From an alpha proteobacterium SCGC AAA288-G21 (GTDB lineage Bacteria; Pseudomonadota; Alphaproteobacteria; Pelagibacterales; Pelagibacteraceae), in assembly GCA_000513075.1 (NCBI GenBank), contig AZYC01000005.1:8111-40991 (forward strand): DNA of 32,881 nt, given 5' to 3'. Within the stretch, counting starts at the first letter, position 1; every line of letters begins with the position of its first letter. Below, one piece after another: positions 8,240 through 17,282 of this stretch. The position numbers and the translations under genes are program-made. Below the pieces are notes generated by a model. The model saw only the letters and a list, made by a program, of their open reading frames with translations, was not told the origin of the DNA and made no database searches.

Positions 8240-8970
8240 TGAGAAAAAATATTAATGAAGCTGAGTGGAAAGTAAGAGTAGATCTTGCAGCTATGTTCAG
8301 ATTAACCCATATGATGGGCTGGGATGATACTATTTGGAATCATATCACTGCAAGAACACCAGGAACAGATCACACTTTTTTTATGCATCAATTTGGACTC
8401 GTTTACGAAGAGGTAAAAGCTTCTAATTTAATTAAGGTGGATGAAAATGGTAAAGTTCTAGAAGGACCTTCAGATGTTAATACTGCAGGTTTTATAATTC
8501 ATAGCGCAGTACATTTAAATCATCCAAAAAATAAATTTGTTTTTCATGCTCATCCTCCAAAAGCCTTGGCTGCAACATCATTAAAAAATGGAATCCCTCA
8601 TTTAGTTCAAGACTCCTCAATGCTTTATGGAAAGGTTGGTTATCATGATTGGGAAGGATTATCTGTTGATAAAGATGAGAGATTTAGAATAGCTGAAAAT
8701 CTTGGAGAAAATAAAGTCTTAATAATGAGAAATCACGGATTATTAACTGTTGGGGAAACCGCAGGAGAGTCATTTATGAATATGTATTACGCGGTAAGAA
8801 TGTGCGAAGTTGCTGTTCAAGCTCAAAGTTCTGGTTTGGAATTAAAGTCTGCTAGTAAAGAATTATGGGAAAAATCTCAAAAACAATATGATGCTTTTTT
8901 TCCAGGTGTAAGTGAATGGCCAGCCTTACTCAGAAGATGTGATTCCGTGGATCCATCTTACAAAGAGTAA
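8239..8970 (+). CDS. Class II aldolase/adducin-family protein
   Basis: 243 residues. The zinc ligands of the family are visible as H103-x-H105 (FHAHPP) and H166 (RNHG). The N-terminal WNHITAR segment and GLVYEEVKASNLIKVD belong to the adducin-type subgroup. The Glu that acts in fuculose- and ribulose-phosphate aldolases (in a PSSE context) is not obvious: the equivalent stretch reads VNTAGFIIH, as in many adducin-like proteins of unknown activity. It may catalyse retro-aldol cleavage, decarboxylation or dehydration of an oxidised intermediate from the pathway. It overlaps the upstream gene by 1 nt and ends 2 nt before the dehydrogenase. Confidence 0.8.
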   Translation: MRKNINEAEWKVRVDLAAMFRLTHMMGWDDTIWNHITARTPGTDHTFFMHQFGLVYEEVKASNLIKVDENGKVLEGPSDVNTAGFIIHSAVHLNHPKNKFVFHAHPPKALAATSLKNGIPHLVQDSSMLYGKVGYHDWEGLSVDKDERFRIAENLGENKVLIMRNHGLLTVGETAGESFMNMYYAVRMCEVAVQAQSSGLELKSASKELWEKSQKQYDAFFPGVSEWPALLRRCDSVDPSYKE

Positions 8971-8972
8971 TC

Positions 8973-9911
8973 ATGATTAAAAATGTTGCTGTTATAGGCA
9001 CTGGAGTGATTGGTGCTGGCTGGATTATTAGATGTTTAGCTCACAATAAAAAAGTTGTTGCGTTTGATAAAGATCTAAAATTAAAAAAAAGATTAATTGC
9101 TGAGATAAAACGTACTTGGCCTTATGTAAAAAAATTATTTAATAAAAAAAAACTCAATCTTAAAAATTTTAAATATGTTACTTCAATAGAAGAAGCTCTG
9201 AAAGAAGCTGACTTTGTTCAGGAATGTGCAACTGAAAATTATAGAATAAAAACTAAGTTAATGAGCATCATTGGAAAATATTCAAAGCCTAATACTATTA
9301 TTTCATCAAGCTCATCAGGATTGCTTCCAACAAGAATATATTCCAAATGTAAAAATCCAGCACGAACAATGATCGGACATCCATTTAATCCTGTTTATAT
9401 GTGCCCTGGAGTTGAAGTTGTTCCAGGTAAAAAAACAAAGAAAGTTTTTCTAAATAAAGCCAATAAATTTTATAAATCAATATCAATGAATCCAATCATG
9501 GTTAAAAAAGAATTGCCTGGCTATTTAGCTGACAGGCTACAAGAAGCTTTGTGGAGAGAAGCTTTGCATATAGTAAATGAAGGTTATGCATCAACTAAAG
9601 ATTTGGACAGATCAATTGAAGATGGACCAGGATTAAGATGGTCATTAATGGGAATATTTTTAACTTATCATTTAGCAGGAGGTAAAGCTGGAATGAAGCA
9701 TATGCTTGAACAATTTGGTCCTGCGTTAAAATTACCTTGGACTAAATTAAAAGCTCCAAAACTTTCGAAAAAATTATCTTCAAGAGTTATTTCAGGTACC
9801 AGACAACAAGCCAAAGGAAAATCTGTTGCAATGATTTCAAATATAAGAGATGAATATTTAGTTAACCTTCAAAAACTTAGAAAAAAATACGAAAATAAAA
9901 TTAGAAAATGA
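8973..9911 (+). CDS. 3-hydroxyacyl-CoA dehydrogenase family, L-carnitine dehydrogenase-like
   Basis: 312 residues. The N-terminal Rossmann motif GTGVIGAGW (9-17) binds NAD. SSSSSGLLPT (111-120) and HPFNP (136-140, catalytic H136) are typical of the superfamily. The C-terminal stretch GPGLRWSLMG (218-227) followed by TYHLAGGKAGMKH and EQFGPAL is the signature I associate with stand-alone carnitine 3-dehydrogenases, which oxidise L-carnitine to 3-dehydrocarnitine and are ~320 aa. A 3-hydroxy acid made by one of the upstream oxygenases would be a natural substrate. No 3-dehydrocarnitine-cleaving (BKACE) or thioesterase gene is present in the window, so carnitine itself is not proven. The stop overlaps the next start (ATGA, 4 nt). 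Confidence 0.75.
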   Translation: MIKNVAVIGTGVIGAGWIIRCLAHNKKVVAFDKDLKLKKRLIAEIKRTWPYVKKLFNKKKLNLKNFKYVTSIEEALKEADFVQECATENYRIKTKLMSIIGKYSKPNTIISSSSSGLLPTRIYSKCKNPARTMIGHPFNPVYMCPGVEVVPGKKTKKVFLNKANKFYKSISMNPIMVKKELPGYLADRLQEALWREALHIVNEGYASTKDLDRSIEDGPGLRWSLMGIFLTYHLAGGKAGMKHMLEQFGPALKLPWTKLKAPKLSKKLSSRVISGTRQQAKGKSVAMISNIRDEYLVNLQKLRKKYENKIRK

Positions 9912-11128
9912 CTTCCGTAAATAACTTAAACGATATTGTAGATAATGGCCTTTGTATTGGTTGTGGCCTTTGTCAAAGTATCGCAGGTAAGGAAAATATT
10001 GAAATTTCGATGACTCCTAAAGGAAGGCTTGAGCCAAAAGAGATCGGCGAAATTAGTCCGGAAGTTTTTAAAAAGATATTAAATGTTTGTCCTGGAACAA
10101 TTGTTGAAGGGCTTCCTAAAGAAGAAGTTGCAACTAAAACTGAACACAACCTTGTGTGGGGGTACTACTTATCCCTTTGTTACTCATGGTCTACTGACAA
10201 AAAAATTAGGTTTGAAAGTTCTACTGGTGGTTTACTAAATGGACTATCAATTTATTTGCTCGAGTCAAAAAAAGTAAAATTTATTATGCACACAGCTGCT
10301 AATCCAAAAAAACCAATGAGAAGTTTACCAAAATTTAGTTATAGCAAAGAAGAACTTTTAAGCGGTGAAAGTAGATCAAGATATGGTCCAGCAGGAACAT
10401 TAGAAAGATTTCATGAAGCTCTTGATTTAAATGAGCCCTTCGCTTTTGTTGGTAAACCCTGTGATATCAGTGCAATCAGATTGCTATCTAAAACTGATTC
10501 TAGAGTAAACAAACTTTGTAAATTTTTACTAACTTTAGTATGTGGGGGATTTGCTGAATTTACAAAAGCACAAGATTTTATTGAAAGTTTTAAGGTTAAA
10601 GAAGATGAATTATCTATCTTTAGGTATAGAGGATATGGAAATCCCGGAAGAATGTATATTAAAACAAAAGATGGTCGTGAATATGATAGAGAATATAATT
10701 CTTTTTGGGGAGAAGAATCTACATGGAGAGTTCCCTTTAGATGCAAAATATGTCCAGACGCTATAGGTGAAAGTGCAGACGTAGCTGCACTAGATACGTG
10801 GAGAGGAGGTTCTCCTAAAGGAGAAGATGAAGGTTTTAACGCTGCTATTATAAGAACAAAAAAAGGATTAGATTTGATGAATGACGCAACCAAAGCTGGT
10901 TTTATTCATATTGGAGATAAATTAAAAATAGAAGATATTGATGATTTTCAACCTCATCAAGTGAACAAAAAAAAAGCAGTTTATGCTAGACATCTTGGAA
11001 TGACAAAGAATGATTCACCTACTATCAATACGATAGGATTAAGGATTAAAGAATTATATAAACTAAACAGTGAAGATTTTAATAAAAAAGAAGAATTGGG
11101 TGTTGGAAAAAGAATAAAAAAAATTTAA
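9908..11128 (+). CDS. FrhB-family (coenzyme F420 hydrogenase beta-like) iron-sulfur flavoprotein
   Basis: 406 residues. An N-terminal ferredoxin-like motif has C16-x2-C19-x2-C22 with C61-P as the fourth ligand. The FrhB core follows: [12 protein letters not shown], then [27 protein letters not shown], and a second cysteine cluster [12 protein letters not shown]. FrhB relatives carry flavin and Fe-S and shuttle electrons between F420 or ferredoxin and a partner. In bacteria without F420, family members act as ferredoxin-linked reductases. Being last in this unit and overlapping the dehydrogenase by 4 nt, it could serve the Rieske oxygenase or take electrons from an oxidation step. This is an inference. 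Its stop overlaps the convergent aldehyde dehydrogenase stop. Confidence 0.75.
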   Translation: MTSVNNLNDIVDNGLCIGCGLCQSIAGKENIEISMTPKGRLEPKEIGEISPEVFKKILNVCPGTIVEGLPKEEVATKTEHNLVWGYYLSLCYSWSTDKKIRFESSTGGLLNGLSIYLLESKKVKFIMHTAANPKKPMRSLPKFSYSKEELLSGESRSRYGPAGTLERFHEALDLNEPFAFVGKPCDISAIRLLSKTDSRVNKLCKFLLTLVCGGFAEFTKAQDFIESFKVKEDELSIFRYRGYGNPGRMYIKTKDGREYDREYNSFWGEESTWRVPFRCKICPDAIGESADVAALDTWRGGSPKGEDEGFNAAIIRTKKGLDLMNDATKAGFIHIGDKLKIEDIDDFQPHQVNKKKAVYARHLGMTKNDSPTINTIGLRIKELYKLNSEDFNKKEELGVGKRIKKI

Positions 11129-12565
11129 TTATTATTCCAGCCGCCGACTGTTTTGACTTCTAAAAACTCTTCTATACCTATAACTCCAGCTTCACGGCCA
11201 ATTCCAGAATGTTTATATCCACCGAATGGAGCATCAACTGCAATACCTGCACCATTAACATCTACCATTCCTGATCTTAATTTTCTTGCAACCCTATTTG
11301 CTTTTTTTCTGATCTTGGGTTTGAATATAATTTGTAAGACCATAAGGTGTATCATTTGCAATTTTGATTGCCTCTTCTTCTGTTTCAAAAGGAATAATTG
11401 ACAAAACTGGTCCAAAGATTTCTGTTCTAGCAATTTCCATTTGATTGTTAACGTCAGCAAAAGCTGTGGGCTTAACAAAATAACCTTTTTCTAAACCTTC
11501 TGGTTTTCCAACTCCTCCTGCAACTAATTTTGCTCCTTCGTCTATTCCTTTTTGAATTAATGTTTGAATTTTATTAAATTGAGTCTCAGATATTACTGGA
11601 CCAATATGATCACCTTCTTTTTCTGGTAAATCAACTTTTGTTTTATTAGCAAAATTTTTTACTCTTTCTACAGCTTCGCTATACATTGATTTTTCAACCA
11701 ACATTCTTGTCGGTGCATTACAAGATTGTCCAGAGTTTCTAAAACATCTTAAAGCTCCTCTTTCAACGGCCTCAGAGTCTGCATCTTTGAATATAATGTT
11801 TGCTCCTTTTCCTCCTAACTCTAGACTTATTCTTTTAAAGTCCTTTGCTGCATTTTGAGAAATTAAAGCACCTGCTCTAGTAGATCCTGTAAATGAAATC
11901 ATATTTACATCTGGATGGCTAGTTAGTGCATTACCTGTTGTAACTCCATCGCCGTTTACTAAATTAAAAACACCTGCTGGGAATTTTACTTCGTCAATCA
12001 TTTCAGCAAGTATCATAGATGATAAGGGTGCTAACTCTGATGGTTTCAATACCATTGTACAACCTGCTGCTAGCGCTGGTATTACTTTAAGACAAACCTG
12101 GTTCATTGGCCAATTCCAAGGAGTAATAAGTGCACAAACTCCTTTTGGTTCATATAAAATATTTTGGTTTTTTGCATGTTCACCAAGGATTTTCTCAAAT
12201 TTAAATTCTTTTAAATATCCAGTAAAGGATTTTATATGACTTGCACCAGTTCCTGCTTGGAGTTGCGATGAAAAGTCTTTTGGAGCTCCCATCTCTAAAG
12301 TAATGGCTTCTGCTATTTCAGCCCATCTTTTTTTGTAAACCACATAAAGTTTTTCCAACAATTCAACTCTTTCTTCTTTTGATGAAAAGCCCCAACTTTC
12401 AAAAGCTTTTTTTGCGGCAATAACTGCTGCATTAACATCATCAGCATTTCCTAATGATATAACTGCGCAATTTTTCTCAGTAGCTGGATCTATTACTTGA
12501 ATTTCTCTCGAGTTTTTTGGTGCAACCCATTGTCCATTAATATAAAATTTTTTTTTATCTAACAT
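11125..12565 (-). pseudogene. NAD-dependent aldehyde dehydrogenase, interrupted by a +1 frameshift
   Basis: The first frame (start 12565) gives ~420 residues of a class-typical aldehyde dehydrogenase, with TPWNWPMNQ at ~148-156, LELGGKGANI with catalytic E249, and NSGQSC with nucleophile C282. It ends prematurely just after NYIQTQDQ. The missing C-terminus, including [20 protein letters not shown], continues in the next frame to a stop at 11125. The frames join at a run of seven A's (plus-strand T's 11302-11308); six would restore a ~479-residue protein of normal family length. Either a recent pseudogene or a sequencing error. The substrate may be betaine aldehyde, a semialdehyde or acetaldehyde. 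It lies 41 nt downstream of the RamB-like regulator on the same strand, and RamB is known to control ald as well as aceA in Corynebacterium. Confidence 0.85.
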
Positions 12566-12606
12566 AGTATAAAAATATCTTTTCTTTTAGCTTTTGCAAA
12601 CAAAAA

Positions 12607-14031
12607 TTAATCCGCAACATAAACTGATATACCTCTTTTATTAAGATCAATATCAAATTTTTTGTGTAATGGAGGAAACGCTCTTTGTTGGCAGTCCATC
12701 CGATCGCAAGTTCTACAATTGACACCAATGGGAGTTTCCGTATTTTTATCATTTAAGTTTAACGAGTCAGTATAAACAAAATCCTTTGCGTATTTTATCT
12801 GACAACCTAATCCTATTGATAACAAGCTTTTAAACATTCCATGCTTTGCAATTCCTTTTTCCACAGTTCTTGCAATACATACATATTTTTCACCATCGGG
12901 CATTTTTGATACTGCCGCATGAATTTTTCCTGGTGTAGTAAAAGCTGAATAAATATTCCATCTAGGACAAGCTCCTCCGTAACGAGGAATTTCAATTCCC
13001 GATAAAGAAAAACGTTTTGATATATTTCCAGCTACATCTGCCCTCAACATATGAAGCGGAATTCCTTTCATATTAGGATCTTGTAAACATGTCGCCCGAT
13101 GTGCTACTTGTTCAAAAGAAGTAGCAAAAGTATTTTGTAAAAGTTCTAGATCATATCGTTGTTCCTTACATTCTTTATAAAAAAGTTTATAGGGCATTAA
13201 TATTGCTGCCGCAGTATAATTAAGTAGGGCAACTTTCGATAATTTTCTAGATTCTTCCGAAGGAAATTTGAAAGTATCTAAATATTCATCAAGAATATCA
13301 TTTGCATCTAAATGAGCAATTTGTGCAGCTACATGAAGTTTTTTTGTTGCTAGTGTCAAATAATCCGATAGAAGAAAAATTTTTTTAATTGGGTCAAATT
13401 TTTTTGTAAAAGGTTTTTTTTCATCTGGAATTATAGACATAACTTCAATTTTGTGTTTTTTTAATAAATATTCACATAAGGGTAAGTAACTTGTTCGATT
13501 ATTGTTTTTTACTTCAGAGAATATTCCATTTGCAAATTCTTCTAATTTTGGAAAGTAATTTTCATTTTCTTGTATAAAGTCTGAAACAACTTCTCCAGGA
13601 AATGAATTTTTCTGATTATCAATAAATTTACCTGATATATTTTCTACTTTACTGACTATGTCCTGATTTTTTTTTTTATAATTATCGCCAAGTTTTACCA
13701 AGGCCTTGGCAATTAAAGGATTTGAATTAACAATTTCCTTGATATCAAAATTTGTAATGTCTAAATCTTCAAATAAATTATCTCCTAATACATCCATTAA
13801 ATTTTGATAGAGATTTGTATCTGTCTTTTTAGAAATATCTGAAATTTCAATTCCAAGCTCATTTGATAATTTAAGTAAAAGATCTACGTTTATTTTGCGC
13901 TTACCGCTTTCAATTAGGTTCAGATAGCTTGGAGAAATGTACAATTTTTTAGCCATATCAGCTTGTAAAATACCAAGTTTTCTTCTTTTGCTTTTAATTT
14001 TATGGCCAATTTGCAGATCTATTTGAGACAT
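12607..14031 (-). CDS. RamB/ScfR-type XRE regulator (HTH plus DUF2083)
   Basis: 474 residues. The N-terminal XRE helix-turn-helix (about residues 8-66) contains ADMAKKLYISPSYLNLIESG. The middle has an IrrE-like helical region (HVAAQIAHLDA). The C-terminal DUF2083-type domain has RADVAGNISKRFS, GGACPRW and a Cys cluster NCRTCDRMDCQQRAFPP. This architecture is that of RamB, PrpR (mycobacterial) and ScfR/ShtR regulators, which sense acyl-CoA and control acetate, propionate and glyoxylate-cycle genes. It is divergent from isocitrate lyase, the classic RamB target, across a region full of TTTAC/GTAAA repeats, and is followed on its own strand by aldehyde dehydrogenase. One repeat pair lies 11-25 nt upstream of its own start codon, which suggests autoregulation. 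Confidence 0.85.
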   Translation of the reverse strand: MSQIDLQIGHKIKSKRRKLGILQADMAKKLYISPSYLNLIESGKRKINVDLLLKLSNELGIEISDISKKTDTNLYQNLMDVLGDNLFEDLDITNFDIKEIVNSNPLIAKALVKLGDNYKKKNQDIVSKVENISGKFIDNQKNSFPGEVVSDFIQENENYFPKLEEFANGIFSEVKNNNRTSYLPLCEYLLKKHKIEVMSIIPDEKKPFTKKFDPIKKIFLLSDYLTLATKKLHVAAQIAHLDANDILDEYLDTFKFPSEESRKLSKVALLNYTAAAILMPYKLFYKECKEQRYDLELLQNTFATSFEQVAHRATCLQDPNMKGIPLHMLRADVAGNISKRFSLSGIEIPRYGGACPRWNIYSAFTTPGKIHAAVSKMPDGEKYVCIARTVEKGIAKHGMFKSLLSIGLGCQIKYAKDFVYTDSLNLNDKNTETPIGVNCRTCDRMDCQQRAFPPLHKKFDIDLNKRGISVYVAD

Positions 14032-14041
14032 TTTTACAAAA

Positions 14042-14138
14042 TTTACATATAGTAAATAATTTATTTACAAATATTTACTAATTTATAGCTAAAATCAAGA
14101 AAAATATTGAATACACTGTTTTTTGTAAATATAGTAAA
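14042..14138. promoter_or_regulatory. Cluster of TTTAC/GTAAA repeats, candidate RamB-like operators
   Basis: Three sites lie in the divergent gap. 14042-14056 is TTTAC-ATATA-GTAAA, a perfect 5-bp inverted repeat. 14064-14078 has TTTAC twice, 10 nt apart. 14125-14138 has GTAAA twice, 9 nt apart. The core TTTACAAAT/ATTTGTAAA resembles the TTTGCAAA core known for RamB. Site 3 overlaps the predicted -10 of the rightward promoter; site 1 sits just before the regulator's start codon. The region is AT-rich, so some matches could be chance, but six copies in under 100 bases in this particular gap is suggestive. Confidence 0.55.
14107..14135 (+). promoter_or_regulatory. Candidate sigma-70 promoter giving a leaderless transcript
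   Basis: TTGAAT (14107-14112), a 17-nt spacer and TATAGT (14130-14135) form a reasonable sigma-70 promoter. Initiation 6-8 nt downstream would fall at 14141-14143, on the ATG (14142) of the 50-codon ORF, so the message would be leaderless. The -10 lies inside repeat site 3, so regulator binding would be expected to block it. Confidence 0.4.
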
Positions 14139-14141
14139 TTT

Positions 14142-14294
14142 ATGAACGATAAATCAAATCCATACAGTGGCAAGGAAAAAACGCTGCAAAATAATCAGTT
14201 TTCAGAACAAGGCGTATATGTCCGCGAAGATGACCAGGATTGGGGAAGCGCAGGCATGAATAACATCGAAGAAGAGTCGTATCAAAGCAAATAA
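14142..14294 (+). CDS. 50-residue acidic hydrophilic protein upstream of isocitrate lyase
   Basis: The ORF encodes 50 residues, beginning MNDKSNPYSGKEK and ending in EEESYQSK, rich in Asn, Gln, Glu, Asp and Ser, with no membrane segment and one EDDQDWGSAG stretch. I do not recognise the family. Support for coding: it fills most of the gap between promoter and aceA, its stop is 51 nt before the aceA start, and its codons include GC-richer choices (GGC, CGC, GCA, CTG) unusual against the very AT-rich flanks. No Shine-Dalgarno sequence precedes it, consistent with a leaderless message. It may instead be a leader region for aceA. Likely co-transcribed with aceA and controlled by the RamB-like protein. 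Confidence 0.5.
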   Translation: MNDKSNPYSGKEKTLQNNQFSEQGVYVREDDQDWGSAGMNNIEEESYQSK

Positions 14295-14345
14295 ATAAAT
14301 CGATAATATTTTACGAGTTTCATAATATAATATAATTTCATAATT

Positions 14346-15632
14346 ATGGGAACCAAAACTAGCACTGGTAATGTTTCGTATGACCTAAAAAGATTTGCTG
14401 GGATTAAAAGAGATTATACTGAACAAGAGGTAGAAAAGTTAAGAGGTACTTTTAATATTGAATATACTCTCTGTAAGATTCAATCACAAAAACTCTGGAA
14501 GTTATTAAATTCCGAACCTTACGTAAATACGCTAGGATCACTATCAGGAAATCAAGCAGTACAACATGCAAAGGCAGGTTTAAAAGCAATTTATTTAAGT
14601 GGATGGCAGGTTGCCGCGGATGCAAATAGCGCTGGCGAAATGTATCCTGATCAAAGTTTATATCCTTATGATAGTGCTCCTAAATTGGTTGAAGCAATGA
14701 ATAATGCTTTGATAAGAGCGGATCAAATCCAACATATGGAAATTGTTGAAGGAAAAATTGATAATAAAGACAAAATGGATTTCCACATGCCAATTATCGC
14801 TGATGGGGAAGCTGGATTTGGTGGTCCACTAAATGTATTTGAATTAACAAAAAAATTTATAAAAGCCGGAGCTGCTGGAGTTCACTTTGAAGATCAACTT
14901 GCTTCAGAAAAAAAATGTGGTCATATGGGTGGAAAAGTTTTAGTGCCAACACAAACGATGATTAGAAATTTAAAATCTGCAAGACTTGCGGCAGATGTGA
15001 TGGGTGTTCCTCTAATAATTTTAGCCAGAACTGATGCGAATGCAGCAAAATTAATTACCAATGATTTTGATAAGAATGATAAACCTTTTTTAACTGGAGA
15101 ACGATCACCTGAAGGATTTCATTATGTGAAGGAAGGTTTAGACCAGGCTATTTCTAGGGGTTTGGCTTACGCTCCTTACAGTGATTTAATTTGGTGCGAA
15201 ACAGCTAGACCTGACTTGAAAGAAGCTTTTTCTTTTGCAGAAGCAATTCATGATAAGTTTCCAGGTAAACTACTGGCTTATAATTGTTCCCCATCATTTA
15301 ATTGGAAAAAAAATTTATCAGACAACGAAATAAAAAATTTTCAGATAGAAATTGGTAAGATGGGTTACAAGTTTCAATTTATAACCCTTGCAGGATTCCA
15401 TGCTCAAAATTATGCGGTTTTTGATTTAGCAAGAAAATATAAAAATAATGGAATGACTGCATATTCAGCTTTGCAGCAACAAGAATTTGCGAGTGAAAGT
15501 GATGGTTATACCGCTACTAAACATCAAAAGGAAGTCGGCACAACGTACTTTGACGCTGTATCAAATACGATTAGTTCAGGCGAAAGTTCCACAACGGCAA
15601 TGAAAGATTCAACCGAAACCGAGCAGTTCTAA
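14346..15632 (+). CDS. aceA: Isocitrate lyase
   Basis: 428 residues, the usual length for the proteobacterial enzyme. Signature motif KKCGHMGGK carries catalytic C191 and H193. [24 protein letters not shown] (84-107) and the metal-binding [10 protein letters not shown] are intact, as are [17 protein letters not shown] and [13 protein letters not shown]. It splits isocitrate into glyoxylate and succinate, the first step of the glyoxylate shunt, allowing growth on two-carbon units. Malate synthase is not in this window. The gene is divergent from a RamB-type regulator whose homologs repress aceA, and the repeat cluster between them is the likely control point. Confidence 0.97.
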   Translation: MGTKTSTGNVSYDLKRFAGIKRDYTEQEVEKLRGTFNIEYTLCKIQSQKLWKLLNSEPYVNTLGSLSGNQAVQHAKAGLKAIYLSGWQVAADANSAGEMYPDQSLYPYDSAPKLVEAMNNALIRADQIQHMEIVEGKIDNKDKMDFHMPIIADGEAGFGGPLNVFELTKKFIKAGAAGVHFEDQLASEKKCGHMGGKVLVPTQTMIRNLKSARLAADVMGVPLIILARTDANAAKLITNDFDKNDKPFLTGERSPEGFHYVKEGLDQAISRGLAYAPYSDLIWCETARPDLKEAFSFAEAIHDKFPGKLLAYNCSPSFNWKKNLSDNEIKNFQIEIGKMGYKFQFITLAGFHAQNYAVFDLARKYKNNGMTAYSALQQQEFASESDGYTATKHQKEVGTTYFDAVSNTISSGESSTTAMKDSTETEQF

Positions 15633-15642
15633 AACTTAATTT

Positions 15643-17166
15643 TTAAATCAGGTCTTTGATTTTAAGCCTTTGTATTTTTCCTGATGGACCTTTGGGCAAT
15701 TTATTAAAAAAATGTATTTTGCTTGGCGATTTAAAATCGCCTAAAAATTTTTTACAATGTAAAATAAGTTCATTCTCTTTTAATGATTTTTCCTTATTTA
15801 AAACTACTCCTGCTTCTATTTTTTCACCATAGTAATTGCACGGCATAGCAAATGCTGCTGCTTCGACTACGTTTGGATGTTGATACAAAATATCATCAAT
15901 TTCGCGAGGTGAAATATTTTCACCTCCTTTAATAATTAATTCTTTTATTCTTCCTCGAACAAAAACATAATTTTCTTCATCCATAAAACCTAGATCACCG
16001 GTTAAAAACCAATCATCAATAAAACTTTTTTTGGTTTCTTCTGAATTTTTATAATATTCCTTCATAACATTTGTTCCTTTTACACAAATTTGACCAATAG
16101 TATTTCTAGGTACGTCTTTTAATTTTTCATCAACGATTTTAACTTCATTTCCATATGGAATTCCAGGTGAGCCATATTTTATTTTACCCGGTGGTAAAGG
16201 ATTTGATAGTATAGGTGCACAAGTTTCGGTTAAACCCATCGTTTCAATCATTGTTGTTTTAAATTTCTCTTCAAATTTTTTATGAGTTTCAGGCGCAAGA
16301 GCTGCTGATGCAGTCCTTCCAAATCTTAGACTAGATAAATCTAATCTATTAATTTCATTCTCTGAAAATTTGTTCAATAAAGCGCTAATAATCGTAGGTA
16401 CTACACTAAACCAGGTACATTTAAATTTACTAATAAATTTCCAAAAGTTCGTTACCGAAAAACGTTCGCACAAAACTAATGAACTCTGGCTAACCAAGGG
16501 TCCCATAATTGTAACTATCGCCCCATTTATATGAAAAAGAGGCAATACACACAAAGCTCTATCATTGGTGTTGATCTTATGAGAAAGCATCACATTCTTG
16601 CCACCCGCAATTATATTGCTATGAGAGAGCATTACCCCTTTAGGTTTACCTGTAGTACCCGATGTATAAATAAGAAAAGCTGGATCATGTTGATCAATAT
16701 CAATTTTAATTTCCTCAGAAGGGATTTCAAGTTGATCTACAAAAGAATCTTTATTGATTTCAATAATTTCAATATCATGTGTAATATTTGCTGTAATTTT
16801 CTTAGCTAAATTTAGATATTTCGATGACACAAAAATAATTTTAGCAGCTGAGTGATTAACTACATAAGAAAGCTGCTCTTCCCCTGCAACAATGTTTAAT
16901 GGAACTTGAATCATACCGGAATACATGATTCCTAACATGAGTTGTGCACTGCTTAAGGAATTTTCAATTAAAGTACAAAGAATAGAACTTTTTTTTTGTT
17001 TTTTTTTGACAGTTAAGTAGTAATTAATTTTGTCTAAATTTTTCCTAAAATTTTCATTTGAAATATTTATGTTGGTATAAGGACAAATGACAAAATGACC
17101 TTTGGGTTTCTGTGACTCATTAAATTTAATGTAATCCCTTACCGTCTTTAATGATTTAACTATCAT
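15643..17166 (-). CDS. AMP-dependent acyl-CoA synthetase
   Basis: 507 residues of the ANL superfamily. The P-loop-like motif TSGTTGKPKG is at 168-177. A5-type ETMGLTETCAP, the TGDLGF adenylate-binding motif, RGRIKELIIKGGENISPREI (hinge and A8) and the terminal GPSGKIQRLKIKDL with the A10 lysine are all present. It activates a carboxylic acid to its acyl-CoA via acyl-AMP. The acid cannot be read from sequence; short to medium or branched acids are typical of this length. Its ATG overlaps the stop of a truncated minus-strand ORF (ATGA), so it was once translationally coupled to a gene now mostly lost. It ends 10 nt from the convergent aceA stop. Confidence 0.88.
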   Translation of the reverse strand: MIVKSLKTVRDYIKFNESQKPKGHFVICPYTNINISNENFRKNLDKINYYLTVKKKQKKSSILCTLIENSLSSAQLMLGIMYSGMIQVPLNIVAGEEQLSYVVNHSAAKIIFVSSKYLNLAKKITANITHDIEIIEINKDSFVDQLEIPSEEIKIDIDQHDPAFLIYTSGTTGKPKGVMLSHSNIIAGGKNVMLSHKINTNDRALCVLPLFHINGAIVTIMGPLVSQSSLVLCERFSVTNFWKFISKFKCTWFSVVPTIISALLNKFSENEINRLDLSSLRFGRTASAALAPETHKKFEEKFKTTMIETMGLTETCAPILSNPLPPGKIKYGSPGIPYGNEVKIVDEKLKDVPRNTIGQICVKGTNVMKEYYKNSEETKKSFIDDWFLTGDLGFMDEENYVFVRGRIKELIIKGGENISPREIDDILYQHPNVVEAAAFAMPCNYYGEKIEAGVVLNKEKSLKENELILHCKKFLGDFKSPSKIHFFNKLPKGPSGKIQRLKIKDLI

Positions 17167-17282
17167 TGATCGATAATTTTTAATTCCTTGGGATGATATT
17201 TATTAAAATATTCTTCAAAGAAATCTTTGAGTTTTGGTTCTATACCTGGAATGACTGTTGAAATTTTAGTTATATTAATAAA
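17163..17282 (-). pseudogene. 3' remnant of an unidentified minus-strand gene
   Basis: Reading leftward, an open frame of about 40 codons includes STVIPGIEPKLKDFFEEYFN and ends KIIDQ-stop. The stop TGA overlaps the ATG of the acyl-CoA synthetase in the ATGA arrangement used throughout this window, so this looks like the genuine end of a former operon partner. To its right the frame runs into sequence belonging to acuI on the other strand, so the rest of the gene is missing. I cannot identify the family from 40 residues. The junction lies near 17280-17295. Confidence 0.5.

Noticed and set aside
10411-10893. 160-codon minus-strand ORF inside the FrhB-like gene
   Set aside because: Antisense shadow; the plus-strand frame contains the conserved FrhB cysteine motifs.
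9908-11128. Evidence for an F420-dependent enzyme or F420 biosynthesis
   Set aside because: FrhB-family proteins occur in many organisms lacking F420, and no F420 biosynthesis gene is present.
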